From the NCBI GenBank assembly GCA_945881735.1, contig CAMCVF010000003.1, positions 62,001 to 126,000 of the forward strand: 64,000 nucleotides of DNA, written 5' to 3'. The number at the start of each line of letters is the position of its first letter. The stretch's first letter is position 1. The notes under the pieces were generated by a model. It was not told the DNA's origin. It made no database searches and worked only from the letters and a program-made list of their open reading frames with translations. Position numbers and translations under genes: made by a program. Source of the stretch: Methylotenera oryzisoli (GTDB taxonomy: Bacteria > Pseudomonadota > Gammaproteobacteria > Burkholderiales > Methylophilaceae). Below are positions 1 to 8,971 of this stretch, piece by piece.

Positions 1-357
1 GAAGCAACTGTTCGAAGTATTAACTATAATGGGGTGTTTGTTGGGGAGTTGAATGTTGGGTCTGGCGTTGGTACCAGCGTTATGAACGTTGCCCAAGAGA
101 TTAAGACATTTTTTTCTAGTGAAAGCATTATTCAGGTAACAGGGGAATTTCGTATGGGTGATATTCGTCACAATATTGCTGATATAACTAAGCTGAAAGA
201 CGTATTGGACTATATTCCATGTGTGCTATTCAAGCAGGGTTTGTCTAACTTTTTAGGTTGGGCAGAAAAGCAGCCGGATGAAGATAAATCTGCCTACTTA
301 CGTTCTGTAAATGAGCTTGCGGCACGTGGTTTAATGGGTAAGGCATATACACAATGA
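1..357 (+). CDS. NAD-dependent sugar epimerase/dehydratase, C-terminal part (gene starts before the window)
   Basis: The frame is open from the first base and ends at the TGA at 355-357, so this is the 3' end of a longer gene. The visible 118 residues contain the segment NVGSGVGTSV near the start. This segment is typical of the C-terminal half of UDP-glucose 4-epimerase-like short-chain dehydrogenases, where it contacts the nucleotide sugar. The N-terminal Rossmann fold with GxxGxxG and the YxxxK pair must lie upstream and cannot be checked. The stop overlaps the next start (ATGA), so the two are probably translationally coupled in a polysaccharide operon. The exact sugar substrate cannot be told. 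Confidence 0.75.
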   Translation, partial: EATVRSINYNGVFVGELNVGSGVGTSVMNVAQEIKTFFSSESIIQVTGEFRMGDIRHNIADITKLKDVLDYIPCVLFKQGLSNFLGWAEKQPDEDKSAYLRSVNELAARGLMGKAYTQ

Positions 358-935
358 AAAACGCATGCAAAATGAATCAGATTTGGAATTTCAAACTAAT
401 TCCTTTTCTGGTAGCAGATTTACGACGTGCACGGACACTAATTCATGGTGAGTCCGATAGTATGTCTGATTTTAGATTGTGGCTAGGAGTTCTGTCGCCA
501 AGGTTTTTGCCTGTTCTGCTTTGTAGGGTAGCGCATTTTTTTTATTGTATTAAGTTAACTTCTGTTGCCAAGTTTTTTTCGTTGCTTAATTTTTTATTTT
601 TCGGCATTGAAATAGCCATTCAATGCCGAATAGGAAAGGGTTTGTTTTTACCACATACTCAAGGTACGGTTATCGGAGCGTACTCCATTGGTGAGAACGT
701 TACCATTTTCCAAGGTGTTACATTAGGCGCGCGTGAGCTTGATTTTTCCTACAAAGAGCTGTCACGACCTTCTGTCGGTGACGCCGTAACTATCGGTGCT
801 GGTGCCAAAGTGTTGGGTGGGTTGAACTTAGGTTCGGGCGCGCGTGTTGGCGCAAATGCTGTAGTTCTGGAATCTATCCCCGAAAATTTTTTAGCAGCAG
901 GTGTTCCAGCTCGTGTAATAAAGCCATTGAGTTGA
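354..935 (+). CDS. Hexapeptide-repeat acyltransferase (serine acetyltransferase-like)
   Basis: A 193-residue protein whose C-terminal half (about residues 90-190) is a left-handed beta-helix of hexapeptide repeats (IGKGLF, IGENVTIF, VGDAVTIGAGA). It ends in AAGVPARVIK, the usual tail of CysE-like and colanic-acid-type acetyltransferases. The N-terminal 85 residues are hydrophobic and lack the long helical domain of true CysE. It overlaps the epimerase by 4 bp and is followed after 24 bp by a CgeB-like gene. An acetyltransferase decorating a surface sugar is therefore more likely than a cysteine-biosynthesis enzyme. Homologues near glycan loci are often named serine acetyltransferase by similarity only. 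Confidence 0.7.
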   Translation: MKNACKMNQIWNFKLIPFLVADLRRARTLIHGESDSMSDFRLWLGVLSPRFLPVLLCRVAHFFYCIKLTSVAKFFSLLNFLFFGIEIAIQCRIGKGLFLPHTQGTVIGAYSIGENVTIFQGVTLGARELDFSYKELSRPSVGDAVTIGAGAKVLGGLNLGSGARVGANAVVLESIPENFLAAGVPARVIKPLS

Positions 936-959
936 TGGTTCTCATAAGAAAAAGAATAA

Positions 960-1958
960 ATGAAACAAAATCTTGTGAATAAAAAAATTCTATTTATAGC
1001 CCCAGAATTTTTTGGCTATGAAAAAGAAATTGTCGCAGAATTGGAAAGGCGGGGTGCTGAAGTTGACTTTATTCCAGACAGGCCTTTTAAGTCTCCATTT
1101 ATGAAAGCTGTTACAAGACTTAGGCGTGAGTTGGTTTTGAAGCTAGCTGAAAGTTTTTTTTTGAAAGCCATAAAAAGATTTAATCGTAATAATTACGATT
1201 TAATTCTAGTGGTTTTGGGTGAATGTGTTTCACCTAAATTACTTACTAATTTGAGAGTGCAATTTCCCAAAGCAACATTTACCCTGTATATGTGGGACTC
1301 CTTTAAAAACAGGAAATTTCTTCCAAAAAATGTACCTTATTTTGATAAATGCTTCACATTCGATTTTGACGATGCTAAAAATTATGGCATGCAATTCCGC
1401 CCTTTATTTTATTCTAATGGATTTAAAAAGACTGAAGAGAAAAATTTAAAATTTGATATTAGTTTCATCGGAACTGCGCATTCTGATCGCTACAAAGTAG
1501 TTTCCAAAGTTGTAGCTAATTTACCAAAAGATACAAAAAGTTATTTGTATTTATTTTTACAAGCGCCCTGGGTATTTTGGTTACATAAACTTTGTAATAG
1601 TAAATTTAAAGGGGCGGCAATCCGAGAGTTTAATTTTTTGCCACTTTCTAAAGCTGAAGTAAAAAAAATATTTTCTGACTCACTTATCATTCTTGATATT
1701 GAACATCCTAAACAAACTGGCTTAACTATGCGAACGTTAGAAACATTAGGTGCCCAAAAGAAATTGATTACAACTAACTCTAATGTAGTTGACTATGATT
1801 TCTTTAACCCGAATAACATATTTGTTATGGATAGAGAAAATGTTGGACATATACCTAATTCATTTCTTTTACGACCTTATGAGCCTCTTAGTGATCAACT
1901 TTATGAAAAGTATTCTATAAAAGGTTGGTTAGATGATGTACTTGGTGTTAAAGCATAA
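960..1958 (+). CDS. CgeB/glycosyltransferase-like protein of the polysaccharide locus
   Basis: 332 residues. The N-terminal third (KILFIAPEFFGYEKEIVAELERRG) looks like the start of a GT-B fold. The C-terminal part contains the segment GLTMRTLETLGAQKKLIT, which resembles the CgeB-family region where the nucleotide sugar binds. This suggests a glycosyltransferase or glycan-modifying protein, but no metal-binding DxD triad is expected in this fold and the acceptor is unknown. The gene is markedly AT-rich with runs of A and T, more so than the housekeeping genes of the window. That fits the usual transferred character of O-antigen/EPS genes. It is the last plus-strand gene of the locus. Confidence 0.55.
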   Translation: MKQNLVNKKILFIAPEFFGYEKEIVAELERRGAEVDFIPDRPFKSPFMKAVTRLRRELVLKLAESFFLKAIKRFNRNNYDLILVVLGECVSPKLLTNLRVQFPKATFTLYMWDSFKNRKFLPKNVPYFDKCFTFDFDDAKNYGMQFRPLFYSNGFKKTEEKNLKFDISFIGTAHSDRYKVVSKVVANLPKDTKSYLYLFLQAPWVFWLHKLCNSKFKGAAIREFNFLPLSKAEVKKIFSDSLIILDIEHPKQTGLTMRTLETLGAQKKLITTNSNVVDYDFFNPNNIFVMDRENVGHIPNSFLLRPYEPLSDQLYEKYSIKGWLDDVLGVKA

Positions 1959-2061
1959 ATTAATATCATTTAAATGATCATCAAATAAATATGCATGTTC
2001 AGAAGATACAAATAAGGAAATTAAACAATGTTCATAAATATTTTGGTGGGTCTGGCTTTAT
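1959..2061. other. Intergenic stretch after the CgeB-like gene
   Basis: AT-rich DNA between the last plus-strand polysaccharide gene and the ABC remnant. No open frame of note and no clear hairpin with a T-run was found. The non-coding region as a whole runs to 2502 and is otherwise filled by the ABC and flippase remnants. Confidence 0.5.
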
Positions 2062-2304
2062 CGCGCCGGTTGCTTCGTCAAAAATAATCACATCGGCTTG
2101 TTAATATAACGCACATGCAATGCCGATTTTTTGGCGTTGACCGCCTGATAAGCGTAAACCGCGCTCGCCTACTAAGGCTTTATATTGCAACAGCCAAGTT
2201 TCAATGGCATCGGCTATTTGTGCTTGTTTAGCTGCAAGTTTAACGCGCTCGTAATCAATTTTAGCTTTAGGTACACCAAAAGCAATACTCTCGGCAATGC
2301 TTTT
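2062..2304 (-). pseudogene. Remnant of an ABC transporter ATP-binding domain (copy of the gene at 4690-6462)
   Basis: Read on the minus strand, about 240 bases align without gaps to positions 4865-5107. Those positions code for about residues 452-532 of the intact ABC flippase, from after the Q-loop to Walker B. By eye roughly nine in ten bases match. The copy keeps the LSGGQ signature and IIFDEAT Walker B sequence, but an in-frame TAA replaces a Lys-Gln region codon (near 2101). There is no start and neither end of the gene is present. It is a fragment, most likely left by a duplication or by recombination with another strain's locus. Confidence 0.85.
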
Positions 2305-2438
2305 AGTTGCAATAATGCCTGCAATGTCATGAAAAATCCAATTAACCCATAAGCCTCAATACCAAGATATTTGAAGTACATCGGAACGACTGCCGAACCA
2401 AGCAATACAGTCCAAGTGGAATTAACTAGGTCGAATTA
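2303..2438 (-). pseudogene. Remnant of an O-antigen flippase (Wzx-type) N-terminus
   Basis: Minus-strand translation from a stop at 2436-2438 gives NSTWTVLLGSAVVPMYF followed by KYLGIEAYGLIGFF and TLQALL. This is the usual first and second membrane segment of Wzx/polysaccharide biosynthesis flippases. After about 40 residues it runs straight into the ABC remnant in another frame, so the junction near 2303 joins two unrelated genes. A 14-nt period repeat (GAATTAACTAG at 2419-2429 and 2433-2443) lies at its 5' end. Nothing here can make a functional transporter. Confidence 0.7.
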
Positions 2439-2502
2439 ACTAGTCCAGCAAGCACGTTTCTTCTTAGGCTCATTACTTATCCAATATACCCGCTTACTTT
2501 AG

Positions 2503-3480
2503 TCAATCAATTTTCATCATTTTTATATAATTTTGGTAAGCCAATTTTAGTCCGTCTATTAGTTTGGTGTTCGCACTCCACCCCAGTCGATTTAACCTAC
2601 CAGAATCCATAAGCTTTCTCATAGTGCCATCTGGTTTGTTGGTGTCAAAGGAAATCTCACCATTAAAGCCTACAACTTTTTTAACTAAACTAGCTAGTTC
2701 AGAGATAGTTAAATCACTATTGCTGCCTAAATTAAGCAGCGGAGGCAAACCATCATTCCGATCTGCAGCCAGCATAGGCTTGAATTGTGCTTCTGGCAAA
2801 TTGATCACGTATAAGCATGCCTCTGCCATGTCTTCACTGTATAAAAACTCACGTTTAGGATTGCCTGAGCCCCACACTGTGACTGTGGCTTGACTGTTCA
2901 CTTTGGCTTCATGAAATTTACGAATCAGCGCAGGGATGACATGGCTATTTTCCAGGTGATAGTTGTCGCCTGGGCCATACAAATTAGTAGGCATGACTGC
3001 TAAATACTGCGTGCCATATTGGCGGTTATAGCTCCAACACATCTCAATACCTGCAATCTTAGCCAAGGCGTATGGGCGATTGGTAGTCTCTAATTCACCC
3101 GTTAACAAATATTCTTCTTTTATCGGTTGCGGGCAATCACGCGGATAAATGCAGCTAGAGCCTAAAAATAGTAAGCGTTTCACGCCACTTACATAGGATT
3201 GATGAATAACATTGGTTTGTATAGCCAAGTTCTCATATAAAAACTCTGCGGGATACGTGTTATTAGCATGAATTCCGCCTACTTTAGCTGCGGCTAAAAA
3301 TACATACTCCGGCTTTTCTGTTTGAAAGAAATCTTTTACTGCTTGCTGATTCGTGAGATCAAGTTCTCCATGGGTGCGCGTGACGATATTGCTATAGCCT
3401 TGCGCGTTCAGCTGCCGCATTAAGGCCGAACCCACTAGCCCACGGTGCCCTGCTACATAGATTTTAGCGTGTTTGTCCAT
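2503..3480 (-). CDS. fcl: GDP-L-fucose synthase
   Basis: Converts GDP-4-keto-6-deoxy-mannose to GDP-L-fucose by epimerisation and NADPH reduction. I take the ATG at 3480 (325 residues) rather than the longer in-frame start at 3525. The protein from 3480 begins just ahead of the Rossmann motif GHRGLVG (residues 11-17), whereas the longer form overlaps gmd by 32 bp. The catalytic serine region GSSC (107-110) and Y137-x3-K141 are present, and LGSSCIYP is diagnostic of the family. It lies 13 bp after gmd, which supplies its substrate. Its product presumably feeds the fucose-containing polysaccharide of this locus. Confidence 0.93.
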   Translation of the reverse strand: MDKHAKIYVAGHRGLVGSALMRQLNAQGYSNIVTRTHGELDLTNQQAVKDFFQTEKPEYVFLAAAKVGGIHANNTYPAEFLYENLAIQTNVIHQSYVSGVKRLLFLGSSCIYPRDCPQPIKEEYLLTGELETTNRPYALAKIAGIEMCWSYNRQYGTQYLAVMPTNLYGPGDNYHLENSHVIPALIRKFHEAKVNSQATVTVWGSGNPKREFLYSEDMAEACLYVINLPEAQFKPMLAADRNDGLPPLLNLGSNSDLTISELASLVKKVVGFNGEISFDTNKPDGTMRKLMDSGRLNRLGWSANTKLIDGLKLAYQNYIKMMKID

Positions 3481-3493
3481 GCCTGGTGATTGT

Positions 3494-4591
3494 CTATTCG
3501 TGGTAATCCATGGCTTGATAGCCATGCTTTTTAATCAACTCGTCACGCTGGGCGGATTTATAGTCTTCATGAACCATTTCTGCGACAAGTTCATGGAAGG
3601 TAATCTTTGGGCTCCAACCGAGTTTTTGTTTGGCTTTGCTTGGGTCACCTAGTAACGTTTCTACTTCGGTTGGGCGGAAGTATCTTACGTCAACTTGCAC
3701 AATACATCTATCTTGCCAATAGCCCCTCTCATCTACCCCCGTGCCTTGCCAGGTGATTTGCATGTTCAGCTCTTTAGCTGCCGCGTTTACAAAGTCGCGT
3801 ACGCTGTATTGCAAACCAGTGGCGATGACAAAGTCTTCTGGTATTTCTTGTTGCAACATTAACCATTGCATCTCTACATAGTCTTTAGCATGTCCCCAGT
3901 CACGCAGGGCATCTAAGTTGCCTAAATATAAGCAGTCTTGTAAACCGAGGTTAATGCGAGCTAGCGCCCTGGAGATTTTGCGGGTAACAAAGGTTTCACC
4001 GCGTAAAGGGCTTTCGTGATTAAACAAAATGCCGTTGCAGGCATAAATACCATAGGCTTCGCGATAATTGACGGTAATCCAGTATGCGTATAACTTTGCC
4101 ACTGCGTAAGGGCTGCGAGGATAAAATGGTGTGGTTTCTTTTTGTGGGGTTTCTTGTACTAGGCCATACAGTTCTGATGTGGAAGCTTGATAGAACTTGG
4201 TTTTCTTTTCCATGGCCAAAATGCGTATGGCTTCCAAAATACGTAAAGTACCAATGCCATCCGCATTGGCTGTGTATTCTGGCATTTCAAAGCTCACCGC
4301 TACATGACTCATGGCAGCGAGGTTATAAATTTCATCAGGCTGCGTTTGCTGGATAATACGGATTAAATTACTAGAATCGGTTAAGTCGCCGTAGTGCAGA
4401 ACAAAGTTTTTGTTGTTCACATGCGGATCTTGATACAAGTGGTCTATGCGATCGGTATTAAATGATGAGGCACGGCGTTTTACACCATGCACGATATAGC
4501 CTTTGCCAAGCAAAAACTCGGCTAAATAGGCTCCATCTTGTCCAGTGATTCCGGTAATTAATGCAACTTTGTTGATTGTTTTACTACTCAT
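3494..4591 (-). CDS. gmd: GDP-mannose 4,6-dehydratase
   Basis: Makes GDP-4-keto-6-deoxy-D-mannose from GDP-mannose, the first step to GDP-L-fucose. Motifs: GITGQDG NADP-binding loop (residues 14-20), STSE with the catalytic acid region (137-140), and Y162-x3-K166. With the start at 4591 it has 365 residues, close to the family length of about 370. In-frame ATGs at 4609 and 4654 would only add an unconserved leader. The start has just a weak AAAG ahead of it. The gene sits between the ABC flippase and fcl, and manC at 6519 makes its GDP-mannose substrate. Confidence 0.93.
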   Translation of the reverse strand: MSSKTINKVALITGITGQDGAYLAEFLLGKGYIVHGVKRRASSFNTDRIDHLYQDPHVNNKNFVLHYGDLTDSSNLIRIIQQTQPDEIYNLAAMSHVAVSFEMPEYTANADGIGTLRILEAIRILAMEKKTKFYQASTSELYGLVQETPQKETTPFYPRSPYAVAKLYAYWITVNYREAYGIYACNGILFNHESPLRGETFVTRKISRALARINLGLQDCLYLGNLDALRDWGHAKDYVEMQWLMLQQEIPEDFVIATGLQYSVRDFVNAAAKELNMQITWQGTGVDERGYWQDRCIVQVDVRYFRPTEVETLLGDPSKAKQKLGWSPKITFHELVAEMVHEDYKSAQRDELIKKHGYQAMDYHE

Positions 4592-4689
4592 CTTTAATGT
4601 GTCTTTCATAACTATTGCTGTGCTAACTAGTGAAATACTCGTTATTAGCCACAAACTTATCAGTATTTATATTAAGTTAATTGTTAACT

Positions 4690-6462
4690 CTAGGTTTCTA
4701 CTATTTGTTTGTATGAACCAACTCGCTTTACAAGTCCACCTGCCAGCTCAATAATTTGTGAACAGTTTTTGAGTGTGGTTAAGCGGTGCGCGATGATGAT
4801 AATGGTTAAGTTATCGCTTAAGCTATCAATTGCTTTCATCACCGCCTGTTCGGTTTCGGTATCCAGCGCGCTGGTTGCCTCATCAAAAATAATCACATCG
4901 GCTTGCTTGTATAACGCACGTGCAATGCCGATTCTCTGGCGTTGACCACCTGATAAACGCACACCGCGCTCGCCAACAAAGGTCTTATATTGTAACGGCC
5001 AAGTCTCTATGGCATCGGCTATTTGTGCCTGTTTAGCCGCAAGTTTAACGCGCTCGTAATCAATTTTAGCTTTGGGAACACCAAAGGCGATATTCTCGGC
5101 AATGCTGTTATCGGCCAAGAAAATAGCTTGGGGCACGTGTGCAATATGCGATTGCCACGCGCGCTTATTGGTTTCGTCTACTCTTTTTCCATCTATCTCT
5201 AATGAGCCCTCGGTAGGATCAAGCAATCCCATCAAAATGTCGAGCATGGTACTTTTACCGCCACCTGTCGAACCGATCACCCCCACCCTGGTGCCTTTTG
5301 AAATACTGATATCGAGTTTGTTGAGTACCCATGCCGACTCGTTGCTGTAGCGAAATGAGATTTGATTTAAATTAATGGAGTGCTCAAATGGTAATGGTTT
5401 TGATATCGGCTGATAAGCATGGCTGGGTAATGGCTGATCTAGCAGCTCTAACGTATCGCGCAGCGATGCTTGACTGCCGACGATACTGGAAACGCTGGAA
5501 TAGGTTTGCTGTAGGACAGGTAGTAAGCGTTGTGCGCCAAGCGCTAACGCACCCAATATTGGGATTGCCTTGGTTACACCATCTGGCTGAAAAGCTAATA
5601 TATAAGCCAGAACAGCAATTAATAGCATACCCAAAGACTCCATGAGGTAGCGTGGGGCGGTGCTGATAAACGACTGATCTCCCAACGCTCGACGCATTGG
5701 GAAATCTGAATCACGGTATATCTGACAGTAGATCGCCTGACTGCCATCTATCAACACATCACGAATACCTGACAAGCCTTCTTGCAGCGACTTGTGGACA
5801 TTATCGCCTTCACGCGCTATGCACTCCCCAGTTTGTATAAGCCGTTTGCGGGTAAATTTAATAATGCCCAAGTAAAGTAACCCAAAACCACCAAACGCGA
5901 TAAATGCGATAAGCGGATCAACATAAATAATGGCGACTAATATTGCCATTAGCATAAATAAAGAGCTGATGATGGTTAAAATGGGAATGAATGTACCAAA
6001 AATCACGGTATTTGCTTTAGCGGTAATGCCAGAAATGACTTCGCTACTATTTCGTGATGCATGTATTGCATATGACTGATAAAGTGTACGGCGATAAATA
6101 TCAAGACTGATATCCGAGCCTGTTCCGAATGATAATCGCATGGTTACCCAAATTAATAATACCCGCATGCAACCGGCAATCAGCACCGCAGAGCAAAATA
6201 CAACTGTCAGAGGAAATAAAAGTTGATCCGGTGTTGTAAGATTCAGAAACTGGACTACAGGTTGAGCCAAAGCGTGATCAAACACCTTTTGTGGGGCCGT
6301 TAATACACCCAAGAAAGGCAGAATAGCACCTATACTAAATACCTCTGCAAAAGAGGCCATTATCATCATGATTAGTAAAAGGCCAAACTGTCCGCGGCGC
6401 CTTAAAGCAATATGTCGCCATAGCCTGCCTATTAAACTAAAAAGTGAGTTTTGTTTTTGCAT
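4690..6462 (-). CDS. ABC transporter, fused permease and ATPase (PglK/MsbA-like glycolipid flippase)
   Basis: 590 residues in half-transporter order. The membrane domain with about six helices spans residues 25-310. The ATPase domain has Walker A GSTGGGKS (about 397-404), LSGGQ (503-507), Walker B VIIFDEAT (523-530) and the AHRL H-loop. The family works as a homodimer in the inner membrane, and relatives such as PglK flip lipid-linked oligosaccharides. That role is inferred here from its place between manC and gmd. A decayed copy of its ATPase region lies at 2062-2304. The gap of 98 bp before gmd holds no recognisable terminator. Confidence 0.85.
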   Translation of the reverse strand: MQKQNSLFSLIGRLWRHIALRRRGQFGLLLIMMIMASFAEVFSIGAILPFLGVLTAPQKVFDHALAQPVVQFLNLTTPDQLLFPLTVVFCSAVLIAGCMRVLLIWVTMRLSFGTGSDISLDIYRRTLYQSYAIHASRNSSEVISGITAKANTVIFGTFIPILTIISSLFMLMAILVAIIYVDPLIAFIAFGGFGLLYLGIIKFTRKRLIQTGECIAREGDNVHKSLQEGLSGIRDVLIDGSQAIYCQIYRDSDFPMRRALGDQSFISTAPRYLMESLGMLLIAVLAYILAFQPDGVTKAIPILGALALGAQRLLPVLQQTYSSVSSIVGSQASLRDTLELLDQPLPSHAYQPISKPLPFEHSINLNQISFRYSNESAWVLNKLDISISKGTRVGVIGSTGGGKSTMLDILMGLLDPTEGSLEIDGKRVDETNKRAWQSHIAHVPQAIFLADNSIAENIAFGVPKAKIDYERVKLAAKQAQIADAIETWPLQYKTFVGERGVRLSGGQRQRIGIARALYKQADVIIFDEATSALDTETEQAVMKAIDSLSDNLTIIIIAHRLTTLKNCSQIIELAGGLVKRVGSYKQIVET

Positions 6463-6518
6463 TTATGAATATTCAATTATTAAGTTTGAATTTTGAAGTT
6501 TGCATAAGCTAGTTGCAA

Positions 6519-7931
6519 CTAAACCTTGCGTCCATATATGTCGTCAAAACGGATAATGTCGTCCTCACCTACATAATCGCCACACTGTACTTCAATAATG
6601 GCTAGTGGTTCACTACCCTTATTTTCTAGGCGGTGTCTATGCGTTTTTGAGATGTAGGTGGATTGATTTTCGTTTAAGGTATATTCAATTTCGTTATTGG
6701 TAATAGTAGCAACACCCGACACCACCACCCAATGTTCTGCACGATGATTGTGCATTTGCATCGATAGCTTTTGGCCTGGATTAACAACAATACGCTTGAT
6801 TTTGAAATTGGAACCCTCCTCTAAAACGCTGTAGCTACCCCAAGGGCGGTAAACGGTTTGATGAATTTCGGTGAGCGTTGGGTTGTGTATTTTAACTTGC
6901 GCAACCAACGTCTTAATATCTTCGCTACGGCTTTTATCGCAAATCAAGGTCGCGTCTGCAGTTTGAATCACCACCACATTATCCAAACCCAAAGTGGCCA
7001 GCAAGCCTGTCTCTGCCCACAACAGGCTGTTACTGGTGTCGTGCGATAATACTTGGCCATGAGTGACGTTGTTTTGCGCGTCTTTTTCATGGCGATGATA
7101 TATAGAATCCCAACTACCCAAATCGCTCCAAGCCATATCCACCGGCACTACAGCTACTTTTTCGGCCAACTCGGCTAAGCCGTAATCCATTGAAACGTTA
7201 TCAAAACTGGCATAGGTTTCGGCAAAATTTTCTTCATTCATGCCAGCCATTTGTTGCGCCATTTCTGGCTGATATTGTTTCAGCATGGCCATAAATACCT
7301 GTGCTTTAAATACAAACATGCCGCTATTCCATAAATAGCCTTCATTTACAAATTGCTGCGCTTTTTCAACATTGGGTTTTTCAACAAATTGTGCTACCAG
7401 CAAAACTGGCATTTCGCCTTTGTATGCCAGTTGCTGGCTAGGTTTAATATAGCCATAGCCAGTTGCTGGCTCATGCGGCTTAATGCCGAGTAACACCAAG
7501 TAATCATCATCAGCAGCTAATTCAGCCGTTTGCCAGGCTTGTAAAAACGCATCTACTTTATCAATGGCGTGGTCCGATGCAAAAACACCAATCATGGCAT
7601 TTGGGTCTTGCTGATTAATTTGATTAACCGCCCAAGTAATTGCAGGCAAGGTATTTCTTGCGCAAGGCTCAGCTAACACATTATTCACGGCATCAATTGC
7701 TAGCTCAGCTAACTGGCCTTTTACTTCAAATTTATGGTCTTCGTGCGTTACTGTAAATAAATTTTTTGCTGTAACGTGTGAAAGCAAACGCTGCGTTGTT
7801 TGCTGCAACAGTGTCTGTTCGCCATTGAGTGCCAGCAATTGCTTAGGCCTTAAGGTGCGCGATAGCGGCCATAAGCGTGTGCCCGATCCGCCACATAAAA
7901 TAATGGCATACCGATTAAATTGATCACTCAT
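6519..7931 (-). CDS. manC: Mannose-1-phosphate guanylyltransferase / mannose-6-phosphate isomerase (bifunctional)
   Basis: 470 residues, the normal length for the bifunctional type II PMI/GMP enzyme (ManC, AlgA, XanB). The N-terminal nucleotidyltransferase has GGSGTRLWPLSR (residues 14-25) and the sugar-phosphate motif FVEKPN. The C-terminal cupin (about 350-465) has the QMHNHRAEHW zinc-binding run of phosphomannose isomerase. It makes mannose-1-phosphate precursors and GDP-mannose for gmd downstream. Its ATG overlaps the TGA of the MarR-type gene by 4 bp, so the two are co-transcribed and coupled. Confidence 0.94.
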   Translation of the reverse strand: MSDQFNRYAIILCGGSGTRLWPLSRTLRPKQLLALNGEQTLLQQTTQRLLSHVTAKNLFTVTHEDHKFEVKGQLAELAIDAVNNVLAEPCARNTLPAITWAVNQINQQDPNAMIGVFASDHAIDKVDAFLQAWQTAELAADDDYLVLLGIKPHEPATGYGYIKPSQQLAYKGEMPVLLVAQFVEKPNVEKAQQFVNEGYLWNSGMFVFKAQVFMAMLKQYQPEMAQQMAGMNEENFAETYASFDNVSMDYGLAELAEKVAVVPVDMAWSDLGSWDSIYHRHEKDAQNNVTHGQVLSHDTSNSLLWAETGLLATLGLDNVVVIQTADATLICDKSRSEDIKTLVAQVKIHNPTLTEIHQTVYRPWGSYSVLEEGSNFKIKRIVVNPGQKLSMQMHNHRAEHWVVVSGVATITNNEIEYTLNENQSTYISKTHRHRLENKGSEPLAIIEVQCGDYVGEDDIIRFDDIYGRKV

Positions 7932-8290
7932 AATGCATGTATCTCCGCTTGATGGAATGAGTTATTCAGGACCTGATGGCTGTCTTGACGAAGCTCTTCA
8001 ATTTCAGCTTGTAATTTAGCATACTCTTGTAGCTTTGCTTTCAGGAACCTTGCAGTAATCACGGACTTTTCTTCTAAACCTTGTGACGTTAATAAATACA
8101 TATAGGCTAGTTTATTTTGACTGTTGCGGAAGTTGCTGGCTTTGAGTAAGCCCTTTTCGATAAGAGCTTTAAGGCAAAAATTAACGCGACCCAAACTAAT
8201 ATTAAGTTTTTTTGCCAAGTCACGCTGGCTAATTTCTGGATTAGCTTCTAATATTTTGAGTATTTTATAACGGTATTCGTCAGTTAACAT
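7928..8290 (-). CDS. MarR-family EPS-associated transcriptional regulator
   Basis: 120 residues from the ATG at 8290; a GTG at 8308 would add six residues. I prefer 8290 because the family normally begins MLTDEYRYKIL. The winged helix covers about residues 10-75 (ISQRDLAKKLNISLGRVNFCLKAL is the helix-turn-helix region). A C-terminal coiled segment rich in Leu and Glu follows. The family is found at exopolysaccharide and exosortase loci in proteobacteria. The gene heads the manC-ABC-gmd-fcl operon and its stop overlaps the manC start. A perfect inverted repeat lies just upstream (8310-8324) and may be its own operator. Confidence 0.85.
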   Translation of the reverse strand: MLTDEYRYKILKILEANPEISQRDLAKKLNISLGRVNFCLKALIEKGLLKASNFRNSQNKLAYMYLLTSQGLEEKSVITARFLKAKLQEYAKLQAEIEELRQDSHQVLNNSFHQAEIHAL

Positions 8291-8309
8291 GCTGGATAAA
8301 CTTTTCACC

Positions 8310-8324
8310 GTTCAACAATTGAAC
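8310..8324 (-). promoter_or_regulatory. Inverted repeat upstream of the MarR-type regulator, possible operator
   Basis: GTTCAACAATTGAAC is a perfect 6-3-6 inverted repeat, about 20 bp before the chosen start codon and overlapping where the leader would be. MarR proteins bind palindromes as dimers and often repress their own operon. The site is seen directly; its use as an operator is inference. A looser pair of AATTGATT / AATCAATT arms lies further upstream (about 8340-8377). Confidence 0.4.
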
Positions 8325-8549
8325 AAAGTTTACCAATGATTAATTGATTTAGGCAAGCGATTATATGTTAATCAATTTTATGATGGCTGCAAATCGTTAT
8401 TGTGCTTGGTGCTTGCTCACATATTCAATAATGATCGCATTTTGTTGCTATGCTAAGCCTGTAAATTAAAAACTGATACAACCCGAGTGGCTATTTAACG
8501 ATAATTTTTGGCAGCTTGACAACTTTTTACTGAAATTGCCGCCACTTTT

Positions 8550-8960
8550 CTACATACCAGTAAACCTTTTGATGTCGCGCTGCTGGCGTTTGGTTGGCCG
8601 TCCGGCGCCTCTTTCTCTAATACCAAAATCGGCTTCACGCGTTATTTTGGCATTATCGCGCTTGGTTTTACTTCGCTCTGTTTCGGCATACAATAAAGTC
8701 GCTTCAGGCGCGCCACGGCGAATATTGGATAAGCCGGTGACTTCTACCTCAATTTCATATTCCTTATTACGAATGCTAATCAGCATGCCCGCTTTAACTT
8801 CTTTAGCCGTTTTGACACGATCGCCATCCACCCGCACTTTTCCGCCATCAACTGCATCGGCGGCAAGACTGCGCGTTTTATAAAAGCGCGCTGCCCATAG
8901 CCATTTATCTAAACGGCATTTATCATCAGCGCTTACAGTTTTACTGGCGTTTTCTTTCAA
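8550..8960 (-). CDS. hslR: S4-domain RNA-binding heat-shock protein (Hsp15)
   Basis: 136 residues. The S4 domain is at about residues 16-75 (CRLDKWLWAARFYKTRSLA, GGKVRVDG). A basic C-terminal tail (GRPTKRQQRDIKRF) follows, as in Hsp15. In Escherichia coli Hsp15 binds free 50S subunits carrying stalled peptidyl-tRNA and helps recycle them. The length matches the family (about 130). It is followed on the chromosome by the EPS regulator in the same direction, 240 bp away. It lies 11 bp after the Lon-like gene, suggesting one transcript. Confidence 0.9.
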   Translation of the reverse strand: MKENASKTVSADDKCRLDKWLWAARFYKTRSLAADAVDGGKVRVDGDRVKTAKEVKAGMLISIRNKEYEIEVEVTGLSNIRRGAPEATLLYAETERSKTKRDNAKITREADFGIRERGAGRPTKRQQRDIKRFTGM

Positions 8961-8971
8961 AGACTAGCTTC

